Assembly: GCA_020072585.1 (NCBI GenBank)
Contig: JAIQGL010000034.1
Location: 1 to 64,000, forward strand
DNA length: 64,000 nt
Reading direction: 5' to 3'
From: Terriglobia bacterium
GTDB taxonomy: Bacteria > Acidobacteriota > Terriglobia > Terriglobales > Acidobacteriaceae
The position numbers and the translations under genes are program-made. This document shows, piece by piece, positions 53,838 through 62,411 of the stretch. Within the stretch, counting starts at the first letter, position 1; each line of letters begins with the position of its first letter. A model generated the notes under the pieces. It had not been told where the DNA came from. It was given only the letters and a program-made list of their open reading frames with translations, and ran no database searches.

Positions 53838-55436
53838 TTAGGCGACTTTCGCCTTGGTTTTGGTGAACTTGGAAAGCAGGTCCTTACCCTTGATAGACCC
53901 CAGCCCTGTGGTGGCATCCCATCCATTGGTGGCATTAAATGCACCGTTGGTACCTTGAATAATGTCATGGCACACAGTGGCGGAACTGTAGAGCACCGGG
54001 TTCAGGAAGCCGCAGCGGCTTGAGGCTTTTTCATTGATGAGTGCCACAAGTCCGGCATACAACGGAGCAACAGCACTGGTGCCTCCAATTACGGTACTCA
54101 CTCCGTCCACCAGGACCTGGTAGCCGGTTTGTGGATCGGCGTCACCGGCAACATCAGGAACGCCGCGGCCGGCAAAGCCTGCTGGCAGCCTTCCAGTCTG
54201 GTAGGAAGGCGTGGGAAAGTGCTGACTCACGCCGCCACCGCTGGCGCCATCATTGGGAATTCCACCCCAGGTTGTTTCATTGGCAATCGTGCTGCCGTTG
54301 GCGAAAAGGCGCGTGCCTCCGCAAGCCAGGACAAACGGACTGGAAGCGGGAAAATCGACGTGCTGGCCGCCGGCGGGAACACCGTCAGTAGAGCCATCGT
54401 CGCCAGAGGCAGCCAGAACGGTCACGCCCAGCATGGCTGCATCTTTGAATACTTCGTTAAAAGCATCCATGGATTGCTGGGTCCAACTGACCTCAGGGCC
54501 ACCCCAACTGATGGAGACCACAGAGGGCTTGTTCTTCTGATCGTGGATTGCCGCTGTGATCGCATCAAGAAACCCTTTGTCTGTATTGTGCGCAAAATAG
54601 ACAACAATATGTGCGCCTGTCGCAATCGCTCCGGAAACCTCAATATCGAGTACCACTTCTCCGTCCGGCCCGTCCGGGTTGCCAGTGGGATGGTTGGTAG
54701 CTCCATGTACTGAAACGGCTGAAACCTTGGGAACTGCGCCTAACTGCTGGAAATATTTCTTCAGGTCCTTGGACTTGTAACCACCACCAAGCTCAATCAG
54801 GGCAATCGTCTGCCCTTTTCCAGTAACGTCCGTGGGAAAGTGATAGGCGCTGGCAATCTGCGGGGGAGTAAAAGATTTGGGAGTTGTTGCAGCAGGTGTT
54901 GCAGCTTGCGCCATCGCCTTAAGTCTGGGTTGCACAGTGGGCGATGCTATGCGAAAGTGCGGCTTGGCCTGATCACGATTGTCCAGACCGTGGACGCTTT
55001 CTACGATCTGGCCTAGCTCATCCGGCAGATGAATATCTCCGGTCCGGCCGCGATACGAGCGTGCGCCGGTTGCGTCCTGGTAAATTTGCAGGTCAACGCC
55101 GAATGCCTCCTGCATGGCCGCAACCGTGCCGGAAAGTTTTATGGTCCGTGCGGCAAGGTTCTGGTCCACTACTGCCAGACCATGGACGTGGGCAAAATCA
55201 ATCACCCTGGTTACATCCTCGGGCAGTGCTCCGTGGCTTTTTGCCAACTGATCATTGGTCAAATATTTGCGGGCAGCAAGAGGCTCGGATGCCATCTTGA
55301 TGACGTCTTCATCGGATACTTTCGTAGCGCGGCGAAGCACCAGTGTTGTTTCTAGAACTTGATCTGGATCGGCAGAGCGTACTGCACGAAAACCAGCGAC
55401 TGGAACTCGAGTACTATTTGGAAGGGGCTTGCTCAT
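53838..55436 (-). CDS. Sedolisin-family serine-carboxyl protease (S53)
   Basis: A 532-residue acid-type peptidase with kumamolisin-like architecture. The pro-domain (about 12-165) is followed by a catalytic domain with E260 and D264 (DGEVVLDIEV), an oxyanion Asp near residue 347 (SGDDGST) and the nucleophile S454 in the hallmark GGTSAVAP. A calcium site is likely in the C-terminal DIIQGTNGAF ... DATTGLGS region. There is no obvious N-terminal signal peptide, as in kumamolisins, so export may use an unusual route. Large families of these proteases are typical of Acidobacteria. Confidence 0.92.
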   Translation of the reverse strand: MSKPLPNSTRVPVAGFRAVRSADPDQVLETTLVLRRATKVSDEDVIKMASEPLAARKYLTNDQLAKSHGALPEDVTRVIDFAHVHGLAVVDQNLAARTIKLSGTVAAMQEAFGVDLQIYQDATGARSYRGRTGDIHLPDELGQIVESVHGLDNRDQAKPHFRIASPTVQPRLKAMAQAATPAATTPKSFTPPQIASAYHFPTDVTGKGQTIALIELGGGYKSKDLKKYFQQLGAVPKVSAVSVHGATNHPTGNPDGPDGEVVLDIEVSGAIATGAHIVVYFAHNTDKGFLDAITAAIHDQKNKPSVVSISWGGPEVSWTQQSMDAFNEVFKDAAMLGVTVLAASGDDGSTDGVPAGGQHVDFPASSPFVLACGGTRLFANGSTIANETTWGGIPNDGASGGGVSQHFPTPSYQTGRLPAGFAGRGVPDVAGDADPQTGYQVLVDGVSTVIGGTSAVAPLYAGLVALINEKASSRCGFLNPVLYSSATVCHDIIQGTNGAFNATNGWDATTGLGSIKGKDLLSKFTKTKAKVA

Positions 55437-55698
55437 GTAAGTAAATCCTTTCAGGCAACCGTATGAACAGAACGTGCGCCGATGACGGAAGTCACCGTCA
55501 ACCCTCTGTTGGACAAGTTGCTAATAAATGTCCTTCATTTCAGGAAAACCTGCGGGCGCAAGACGCAGGTGGCAGTGCCTTCTTACAATCACACACTGCC
55601 TATGCCTGTTTTAGTGTCCCGCGCCAGCAAAACATTTCAGGTCAAAACAAGATAATTTATTCCCATGCTCGTATGAATTGCGGCTTTTTGATAGTGTT

Positions 55699-56532
55699 AT
55701 GGCTTCGGGGAGGTGCCTCTTGTCCACGGCCGTTCACAATACCAAATCACCGCGCCAGTTATATAACATCGCCAAAAATCTGGGGATCTGGGACCCGGCC
55801 AAGATCGATCTTACTGAGGATAAAGCCCACTGGCAGATGCTGAACCCTGAGCAACGCGAACAGCTCATCAAGACTTGTGCCCTGTTTTATGAGGGAGAAG
55901 TAAGTGTTTCTGACACACTGGCATGGTTCATGCTGGCCATGCCGGACCTTGACCGGCGCATGTTCCTCTCCACCCAGATATTTGAAGAGGTGAAGCATGC
56001 GGAGTTCTTTGAGCGCTACTTTCAGGAAGTCTGCGGCAAGGTAGACACATCGGCATACCTGGTGCCTGAATATAAAGGCGTGTTGCTCGACCAGCTGCGC
56101 CAGCGCGGCGAAGCCATTGGCCAGGCTTTGACCAATGGCAGAACCAGTGAGGTTCCTTTGGCGCTCAGCCTTTTCGCTTGCCATTATATGGCCGTGGTTG
56201 AAGGCACCATGGCGCTCACAGGATATGAATTTTTTGAGGACCTGCTGGCAAAAACCGGGATGTTCCCGCGCCTTCTTGAGGGCATCAAGCTGATCCGTTC
56301 TGATGAAGGCCGCCACTTGGTGCATGGAATGGACTTTCTGCGTGAACAACTGGAACAGCATCCGGACCATGTTGAACCTGTGCGGGCGCTGTTCATGCGA
56401 GAAGCCGAGAATATACCCAGACGGACGGATTTTATTTTTACGCCGAACCCGCTTGGGCTGGACCGTGACCGCATCCAGCAGATCTCGTACGCCAATCATG
56501 CGCAACGCATGCGTGAAGCAGGGCTGAACTAG
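55699..56532 (+). CDS. R2-like ligand-binding oxidase (R2lox)
   Basis: A 277-residue ferritin-like protein related to ribonucleotide reductase R2 but without its partner. Likely Mn/Fe ligands are E65, E97 and H100 (EEVKH), E168 (VVEG), E203 and H206 (SDEGRH). Val68, three residues after E65, and Tyr163, five before E168, match the valine-tyrosine cross-link pair that defines R2lox. No nrdA is nearby. It ends tail-to-tail with the diguanylate cyclase, sharing a CTAG. I prefer the ATG at 55699 over a TTG at 55678. Confidence 0.88.
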   Translation: MASGRCLLSTAVHNTKSPRQLYNIAKNLGIWDPAKIDLTEDKAHWQMLNPEQREQLIKTCALFYEGEVSVSDTLAWFMLAMPDLDRRMFLSTQIFEEVKHAEFFERYFQEVCGKVDTSAYLVPEYKGVLLDQLRQRGEAIGQALTNGRTSEVPLALSLFACHYMAVVEGTMALTGYEFFEDLLAKTGMFPRLLEGIKLIRSDEGRHLVHGMDFLREQLEQHPDHVEPVRALFMREAENIPRRTDFIFTPNPLGLDRDRIQQISYANHAQRMREAGLN

Positions 56533-57818
56533 CTCACGCTCAGCACGCGCATGCTGGGCTCCTGTACTGGCATGGGCGACTTGCCCAGCCTGGCCGTAAC
56601 CGTACAGTTGCGTCCTTTGGCTTTTGCCTTATACAAGGCTTGGTCCGCCATGCGCAGGACCTCTGTGGGCGCAAGTTTATCGCTATTCGTTGCAGCCAGA
56701 CCTATGCTGACGGTCACGTTGGTTTGTTTCTTGCTCCCGCGTCCCACGCCGCTCTTGCCTTTTCTGCGCCGATCTTTGCCGCGGACCGTGAACACGGACT
56801 GCTCAATCACACGCCGCATGCGGTCAAGGTAAACAAATACTTCCTCTGAAGCCTTGTTGGGAAAAACAATTGCGAACTCTTCTCCGCCGTAACGGTAGGC
56901 TTTGCCACCGCCGGTAATGTGCGCCAGTCTGGATGCCACCAGTCGCAGGGCCTGATCGCCAGATTCGTGGCCATAGCTATCGTTGAATTTCTTAAAGTGA
57001 TCAACGTCAAGCATGGCAATGGAATAATTCTCTCCCAGCTTTAGCAGGGCCTCATTCAGTGCGCGACGGCTGGGCAGTTGCGTGAGTTCATCCAGGTACG
57101 CCATGGCGTATGAAGTCTCGATGAGCGCGACAATCAGCGCGAGCCCGCCAGCCGCGAAATACACTCCGTCAAGATGGCTTGTACTGGCCGAGCGTAGAGC
57201 GACAAAGGCCCCTACCATGCTCCACAGTAAGCTGCTCTCCACTGCCTTATAGCGTTGGACCAGCAGGACCATGATCACCGCGATAGCCAAAATGAATGTC
57301 AACAGCGCGGGTTGTGAGAGGCCGCTCCAGCGGGAAAAAACCGGTGGGACAAATGTCCGATTGAGCTGCGCGGCAACTTGCGCCAAAGCAGGCATGGAGA
57401 GTATCGCAACCGACATCACCTGCAAAGCCACTATGGCGAGCCGCCGGCGGCCGGCCGGGGAAATAATTCCCCGTTCCCGTAGAAACGCCAGCACGAGCAA
57501 GTTGAGCGGCAACAGGACCGCAATGGCATTGGCTGTAATCCGCGCTGAACCGGCAGATAAATGCGGCATTACCCAGGCAAACGTGCTCTGTGCCAGACAC
57601 AGCGCCAGCAGCGCAAAAAACAGCCGACTACGCCGGAAGAACCCGCTCAACGCTAACCCCACGCCAAAAACCACGACGGGAAAGAACTTCACAATCGGCG
57701 CTTGCGGATCGGAAAGGACGCCCACGCGAATCAGCAACGCGGAGAATACCAGCAGCAAACTTCCCGGCAAGGTAAGCCGGTACAGTATTTTGAAGATCTT
57801 GCGGTTGGCCTTGATCAC
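56529..57818 (-). CDS. Membrane diguanylate cyclase (GGDEF)
   Basis: Makes c-di-GMP. About eight TM helices occupy residues 1-235, followed by a GGDEF domain whose active site reads YGGEEFAIVF, with AMLDVDHFKKFND and YGHESGDQALR. The inhibitory I-site RxxD five residues upstream is absent (KAYRY), so product feedback via that site is unlikely. A basic insertion (DRRRKGKSGVGRGSKKQ) lies after the active site, an unusual extra. The ligand of the membrane part is unknown. Confidence 0.92.
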   Translation of the reverse strand: MIKANRKIFKILYRLTLPGSLLLVFSALLIRVGVLSDPQAPIVKFFPVVVFGVGLALSGFFRRSRLFFALLALCLAQSTFAWVMPHLSAGSARITANAIAVLLPLNLLVLAFLRERGIISPAGRRRLAIVALQVMSVAILSMPALAQVAAQLNRTFVPPVFSRWSGLSQPALLTFILAIAVIMVLLVQRYKAVESSLLWSMVGAFVALRSASTSHLDGVYFAAGGLALIVALIETSYAMAYLDELTQLPSRRALNEALLKLGENYSIAMLDVDHFKKFNDSYGHESGDQALRLVASRLAHITGGGKAYRYGGEEFAIVFPNKASEEVFVYLDRMRRVIEQSVFTVRGKDRRRKGKSGVGRGSKKQTNVTVSIGLAATNSDKLAPTEVLRMADQALYKAKAKGRNCTVTARLGKSPMPVQEPSMRVLSVS

Positions 57819-58189
57819 CTACTGAGCTCCCCGTGCCAGACAAGTTCCTGACGCTTTCCGAATAAACTGTTTCTCTACAGCAACTTACGTGTAAACGGTA
57901 TTGGGCGTGGTGGAAAAACTATATAGAGCCCCGTAAACAAGGGAACAGATGCCATTGGTGCGATGGCCTTTTTCTATCGGCCAGTAACTCTTGAGTATTG
58001 CGCGGCCCAAACTGTGGCACGCTGAAATTGCAGGCATCTCCGCTAATACGTGCCAAAACAATCTCTGCCATGTAGAATTCCGCTGACATTCAACTGGTAT
58101 TAAGGCAGTGCAGGATCAAGAAGATGTTGTGATCTCTCACCTTACAGTTGGTTTGTCTGGTTACTGAAATTTCCCGAGGTGAAAGTCGA
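57819..58189. other. Divergent intergenic region before the aquaporin gene
   Basis: 371 bp between diguanylate cyclase and aquaporin, transcribed divergently. It contains a TGGCC/GGCCA short hairpin near 57963-57982 and a promoter-like TGGCAC...TTGC pair whose spacing is wrong for sigma-54. No gene or conserved RNA recognised. Confidence 0.4.
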
Positions 58190-58933
58190 ATGAAATATGC
58201 CGCCGAGTTGTTTGGCACCTTTGTCCTGGTATTCGCCGGACTCACCACCGCCGTCATCGCCGGCGGAAAAGTTGGCAACGTGGGCGTTGCCATGGCCTTT
58301 GGCCTCGCGCTTCTGGCCATGGCTTATGCCGTGGGTCCAATTTCCGGCTGCCACATCAACCCTGCGGTCACTCTGGGAATGGTAGTGAGTGGACGAATGG
58401 CGGCCAAGGAGGCAATCGGCTACTGGGTGGCACAGTGCATTGGAGCGACTATAGCTTCAGGAGTCATTCTGTTCATCGCCATGGGCGCCCCGGGAGGCTC
58501 CATGGCTTCTCTTGCAGGCGCGGCGAATGGCTTTGGAGAACACTCTCCGGCAAACTATTCGATGGCAGCCGCTTTTGTGGCTGAGATGTTTCTGACCATG
58601 CTGCTGGTGTTTACGGTTTTAGGTGCCACGGACGATCGCGCGCCCGCAGGCTTCGCAGGAATTCCTATCGGCCTGATCCTGACCACGATTATTCTGGCGG
58701 GTATCCCCATCACGAACGGCTCTTTCAACCCCGCTCGCAGCATTGGACCAGCAGTATTGGTAGGCGGCTGGGCGCTGCAACAACTTTGGCTGTTTATCGT
58801 TGCGCCTATGGCTGGTGGCGTGATTGCTGCGCTGCTTCATAAAGCCATCCGCGTTCCCGGCCCATTGATTTCATCAAAGCAGGCCGAGCAGGTATTGCCC
58901 AGCCAACAAGCCGAACGGCGGCAGAGCAAATAA
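58190..58933 (+). CDS. Aquaporin (AqpM/AqpZ-like channel)
   Basis: A six-helix channel of 247 residues with both NPA boxes (HINPAVT and SFNPARS). Aligned by eye to E. coli AqpZ, the selectivity-filter residues are F37, I168 (His in AqpZ), G177 (Thr in AqpZ) and R183. Isoleucine at the second position is known from archaeal AqpM, which passes other small solutes such as H2S, so water-only transport is not assured. ATG at 58190 follows an AGGTG-type site. The C-terminus is extended and Gln-rich. Confidence 0.92.
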   Translation: MKYAAELFGTFVLVFAGLTTAVIAGGKVGNVGVAMAFGLALLAMAYAVGPISGCHINPAVTLGMVVSGRMAAKEAIGYWVAQCIGATIASGVILFIAMGAPGGSMASLAGAANGFGEHSPANYSMAAAFVAEMFLTMLLVFTVLGATDDRAPAGFAGIPIGLILTTIILAGIPITNGSFNPARSIGPAVLVGGWALQQLWLFIVAPMAGGVIAALLHKAIRVPGPLISSKQAEQVLPSQQAERRQSK

Positions 58934-59124
58934 CACCCTTTTTCTCCACTCCGGAATGAAACCCAGCTTGCGTCTGTTGCAGGCTTCGCCCGGACTTGGC
59001 ACAAGGGCGAGCATTTCACCCATGAGCACAGGCCGCTGCTATCCTACAGTTACCTGAGTCACGAAGTTGCCATCCGCATCAACTCTAATCTGGCTTAGAA
59101 TTACACCAGCCATAATTTTGCAGC

Positions 59125-60378
59125 ATGCAAGTGATGCCGACGGGAGAAGGGCTGCTCTTGCCAGATATTCATAATGCCAACAACTGCCCATCGGTGGGTA
59201 GGATGCGTGTGTTAGCAATCTCTGACGTGGAGGTTCTGCGGGAGCATTGGGCCGATCTTGAAGATCTCTGTTCCACCCTCGCGGAGCCCAACGTATTTTA
59301 CGAGCCCTGGATGCTTATCCCCGCTGTGGAGGCATTTGGCGCGGGCAAGACTTTTACCTTCATACTTATTTTCACGGAGAATTCTGTTCCCGGCGGCAAG
59401 CCATCCTTATGCGGCTTTTTTCCATTTGAGCGCAGGCGGAGATATGCGCGCATGCCGGCGAATTTGCTGCTGCTTTGGGAGTACAGGCATTGCGGCATCT
59501 GCACACCACCGCTGCGACGAGGCCATGAGAAGGCTTGCCTCAACGCGCTGATCGACTGGGCTGCTTCTGATCTGGCAGGCGCGGACGTTATTGAATGGTT
59601 CCAGGTGGGCGCGGATGGACCGGTATTCCGGGCGCTGCTGGACTGCGTGGAGCAGCGGCGGCTGCGCCACCAGTTGACCAGGCGAGAACGCCCACTCATG
59701 GTGCCCCGGGAAAGCAGTGAAGTTTTTCTGGACGAAGCACTCTCTTCAAACCGCAAACGAGGGTTGCGCCGCTGGGAACGCCAGCTTTCCGAGCTTGGGG
59801 CGGTGGGCTACAGGGAACTGGAAGATGACCGTATAGATGCGTGGATCGATGAGTTTCTTGTCATGGAGGCCAGTGGCTGGAAAGGCCGGGAAGGTGTTGC
59901 GGCAATCCATGACAAAAACACGGAAAACTTTGTGCGATATGCATTGCGAGAGGCCTTCCGCCGCAAGCAACTGCTGACACTCTCAATGACGGTGAGCGAC
60001 AGTCCGGCGGCATCGCGATTTATTCTGACCTCAGGCAGCGCCGCGTTTGGATACAAGATCAGTTATCAGGAAAAATATGCACGATATTCACCAGGAAGCC
60101 TGCTGGAGGTGGAGAGCATCCGCCGCGTGCATCAGCATCCTGAGATACAGTGGCTTGATTCGTGCGTTGCTCCCAGCTTCAGTCATTATCTGCCCTGGCT
60201 GGACAAACGAAGCATCGCGGACATCACCTTCAGCACGGGTGGTATGCGCGGCAATGGCGTATTGGCGGTTGCCCCGATATTGCGGTCATTGGGCAAAACT
60301 CTGACACGGTTGAGAGCCTTAGGGAAAAAGACCGGTGCGAAACAGGCACAGCAAAGTTCAGAAGTTCCGCCAGCTTAA
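59125..60378 (+). CDS. BioF2-like GNAT-fold acyltransferase
   Basis: A 417-residue cytoplasmic protein of the BioF2-like acetyltransferase (FemAB/CelD-type) group: EPNVFYEPWMLIPAVEAF near the N-terminus, then AANLLLL..., SSNRKRGLRRWERQL in the middle, WKGREGVAAIHD and the late FGYKISYQEKYARYSPGSLLEVE segment, which is diagnostic. Such proteins are found in exopolysaccharide and cellulose clusters. Only an isolated gene here. The extreme N-terminus and C-terminal tail (KKTGAKQAQQSS) are not conserved. Confidence 0.85.
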   Translation: MQVMPTGEGLLLPDIHNANNCPSVGRMRVLAISDVEVLREHWADLEDLCSTLAEPNVFYEPWMLIPAVEAFGAGKTFTFILIFTENSVPGGKPSLCGFFPFERRRRYARMPANLLLLWEYRHCGICTPPLRRGHEKACLNALIDWAASDLAGADVIEWFQVGADGPVFRALLDCVEQRRLRHQLTRRERPLMVPRESSEVFLDEALSSNRKRGLRRWERQLSELGAVGYRELEDDRIDAWIDEFLVMEASGWKGREGVAAIHDKNTENFVRYALREAFRRKQLLTLSMTVSDSPAASRFILTSGSAAFGYKISYQEKYARYSPGSLLEVESIRRVHQHPEIQWLDSCVAPSFSHYLPWLDKRSIADITFSTGGMRGNGVLAVAPILRSLGKTLTRLRALGKKTGAKQAQQSSEVPPA

Positions 60379-60410
60379 GTAGAATTCCAGCATGCGATTC
60401 GATCGCCTAT

Positions 60411-61181
60411 TTAAAGGCCGAAAAGTTCCCTGAGCCGTTTCGTCTGGGCACGGCTCACTGGAATTTCAGTCTGTTTGCGATCATCCATGCGTAGCTGGTA
60501 GGAGCTTTTGAACCAGGGCACAACTTCTTTGATCCGGTTGATATTCACGACAAAAGAGCGATGCGCGCGCCAGAAGGTTTCCGGATCCAGCCCTTCAAGT
60601 AATTCTTCAAGGGTGCGGCAGTTGGACTGGCCATCAAGATTGGTGGCAGCAACGCTGATAATGCCATCTTCAATGGAAGCGAAACACACATCTTTCTGGT
60701 CTACCAGAAGCAGACGGCCAGCGCTACGAAGCAGGACTTTGGAGTTCTGAGGACGCTGGGATTCAAGCAGCTTTACCAGAGTGTCCAGCTTATCTGTTCC
60801 GGCCGTTGTGCCCTGGATTCTCTTGCGTGCTTTTTCAACCGCCTGGTTTACACGTTTTTTATCAAATGGCTTAAGAATATAGTCTATTGCATTGACTTCA
60901 AAAGCTTTAACTGCATATTGATCATAAGCTGTTGCGAAAACAATCTGGGGTATGGGAAGCTTTTTGTCGAGCAGTTTTTTGAGAACACCAAAACCATCCA
61001 GGCCAGGCATTTGCACATCAAGGAACAATAAATCCGGGGAAAATTCTTTGATAAGATTTACAGCCTCAATCCCGTTGTGGCCCTGCGCCACGATGTTTAC
61101 GTCATCAACAGATTTGAGCAGGTAGCTCAACTCGTCGCGTGCGAGCTGTTCATCGTCCACGATAACCACAGAAAGTGCCAC
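60411..61181 (-). CDS. LytTR-type response regulator
   Basis: A 256-residue transcription factor with receiver (residues 1-120, phospho-acceptor D55 in LLFLDVQMPGLDG, and YILKPFDKKR) and a LytTR DNA-binding domain (about 145-250) with DVCFASIEDGIISV and FWRAHRSFVVNINRIKEV. No histidine kinase is adjacent, so the partner is unknown. It would be an AlgR/LytR-type regulator. It is monocistronic. Confidence 0.93.
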   Translation of the reverse strand: MALSVVIVDDEQLARDELSYLLKSVDDVNIVAQGHNGIEAVNLIKEFSPDLLFLDVQMPGLDGFGVLKKLLDKKLPIPQIVFATAYDQYAVKAFEVNAIDYILKPFDKKRVNQAVEKARKRIQGTTAGTDKLDTLVKLLESQRPQNSKVLLRSAGRLLLVDQKDVCFASIEDGIISVAATNLDGQSNCRTLEELLEGLDPETFWRAHRSFVVNINRIKEVVPWFKSSYQLRMDDRKQTEIPVSRAQTKRLRELFGL

Positions 61182-61373
61182 GGCCTTAGTCTCCGCTCTA
61201 AGTATAGAGGCTTGGCCCCGGCCATCTCAATACGGTTCATCAAAATGCTCAAGGCACGTCTCCCAGGAAAATTTATTGTCCCAAGGTGTCGAATTCTGCC
61301 AGCTTGGCCGTCGTTACGGTGAGCAGGAGGAAAAGAAGCTCCTGACAGCGATCTTAATAATGAGGAGGAAGCA

Positions 61374-61913
61374 ATGAGCAACACTCGGTCAATTTCAATC
61401 TGGACAATGGGCATCCTGGCAGCATCAGTAGTCTGGCTGGGTATGGCGGGGACCATGGCGCGCGCGGCTGACAAGCAGGACACCAATGCTGCCGCCGCTT
61501 TCAGCAAACTGAAGACACTGGCCGGCAACTGGGAAGCAAACGGGAAACGCGGCAAGGTCAACACTTTCTATGAGGTGATTTCTAATGGCAGCGCTTTGGT
61601 AGAACACATCAATGTCGCGGGCGAGGGCGAGATGCTGACTGTGTACCATCTTGATGGCGATCGCCTGGTGCTGACGCACTATTGCACGGCGGGAAATCAG
61701 CCGCACATGCAAGCCGAAACCTATGATCCGGCAAGCAACCAGCTGGCATTCGACTTTGCCGGCGGCGGCAATCTGAGCAATCCCAATGCCGGTCATATGC
61801 ATAACGCCCTGTTCAAGTTCGCCAGTGCGGATGCGTTCACAGCAAACTGGACCTTCCAGGAGAACGGCAAGGCGCGCTTTGTGGAGAATATCGAATATCA
61901 CCGCGTAAAATGA
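61374..61913 (+). CDS. Secreted protein of unknown function
   Basis: A 179-residue exported protein with signal peptide (residues 10-31, ending ARA). The mature part begins LKTLAGNWEANG and is beta-rich, with VYHLDGDRLVLTHYCTAGNQP and NWTFQENGKARFVENIEY, reminiscent of lipocalin-like or DUF1579-type folds. GAGGAGGAA lies directly upstream of the ATG. The YCII gene follows 87 bp later on the same strand, so it may be part of the ECF42 module; that is inference. Confidence 0.7.
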   Translation: MSNTRSISIWTMGILAASVVWLGMAGTMARAADKQDTNAAAAFSKLKTLAGNWEANGKRGKVNTFYEVISNGSALVEHINVAGEGEMLTVYHLDGDRLVLTHYCTAGNQPHMQAETYDPASNQLAFDFAGGGNLSNPNAGHMHNALFKFASADAFTANWTFQENGKARFVENIEYHRVK

Positions 61914-62000
61914 AGTTGCGCGCATGTCCCTGAGGAAGCGTGCCTGGGTGACCAAGCGCGCTTCCCTTCTCAAACCCACGTTCAACAAGGAGAAAAACTG

Positions 62001-62411
62001 ATGCGTTACATGCTCTTGATTTACACCAGGGAAGATGCGGTCGCCCGCAGTTCGCCGGAAGAGATGCAACAAGTGATGAATGGCCACATTGCCGCCATGC
62101 AGGAAGCGCATGCCAAAGGCGTAATGCAACAAGCCGAGCCGCTTCCCAATACGGGCATGGCGACTACTGTCCGCATGCAAAATGGCACTCCAATCATCAC
62201 TGACGGCCCATTTGCTGAAACCAAGGAACAACTGGCCGGCTACTACATTCTTGACTGCAAGGACCTTGATGAAGCAGTTGCCTGGGCGGCAAAGATTCCC
62301 ACGGCATGCGGCGGGACGCAAGGCTGTGTTGAAATTCGTCCGTTGCAGGCCGTTCCAGCCAGCGAAAAAGTACCGCAGATGGCGCAGAGTTCTGCCGGCC
62401 GCAATGGATGA
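62001..62411 (+). CDS. YCII-related (DGPF) domain protein
   Basis: A 136-residue ferredoxin-like protein of the YCII/DGPF family: MRYMLLIYTRED start, NGHIAAMQEAHA, and the diagnostic ITDGPFAETKEQLAGYYI block. Proteins of this type are conserved partners of ECF42 sigma factors. The stop codon overlaps the start of the sigma gene (AATGGATGA), implying translational coupling. Confidence 0.92.
   Translation: MRYMLLIYTREDAVARSSPEEMQQVMNGHIAAMQEAHAKGVMQQAEPLPNTGMATTVRMQNGTPIITDGPFAETKEQLAGYYILDCKDLDEAVAWAAKIPTACGGTQGCVEIRPLQAVPASEKVPQMAQSSAGRNG

Noticed and set aside
58015-58032. TGGCAC...TTGC resembling a sigma-54 promoter upstream of the aquaporin gene
   Set aside because: The spacing between GG and GC elements is two bases longer than the required spacing, so it would not be recognised.
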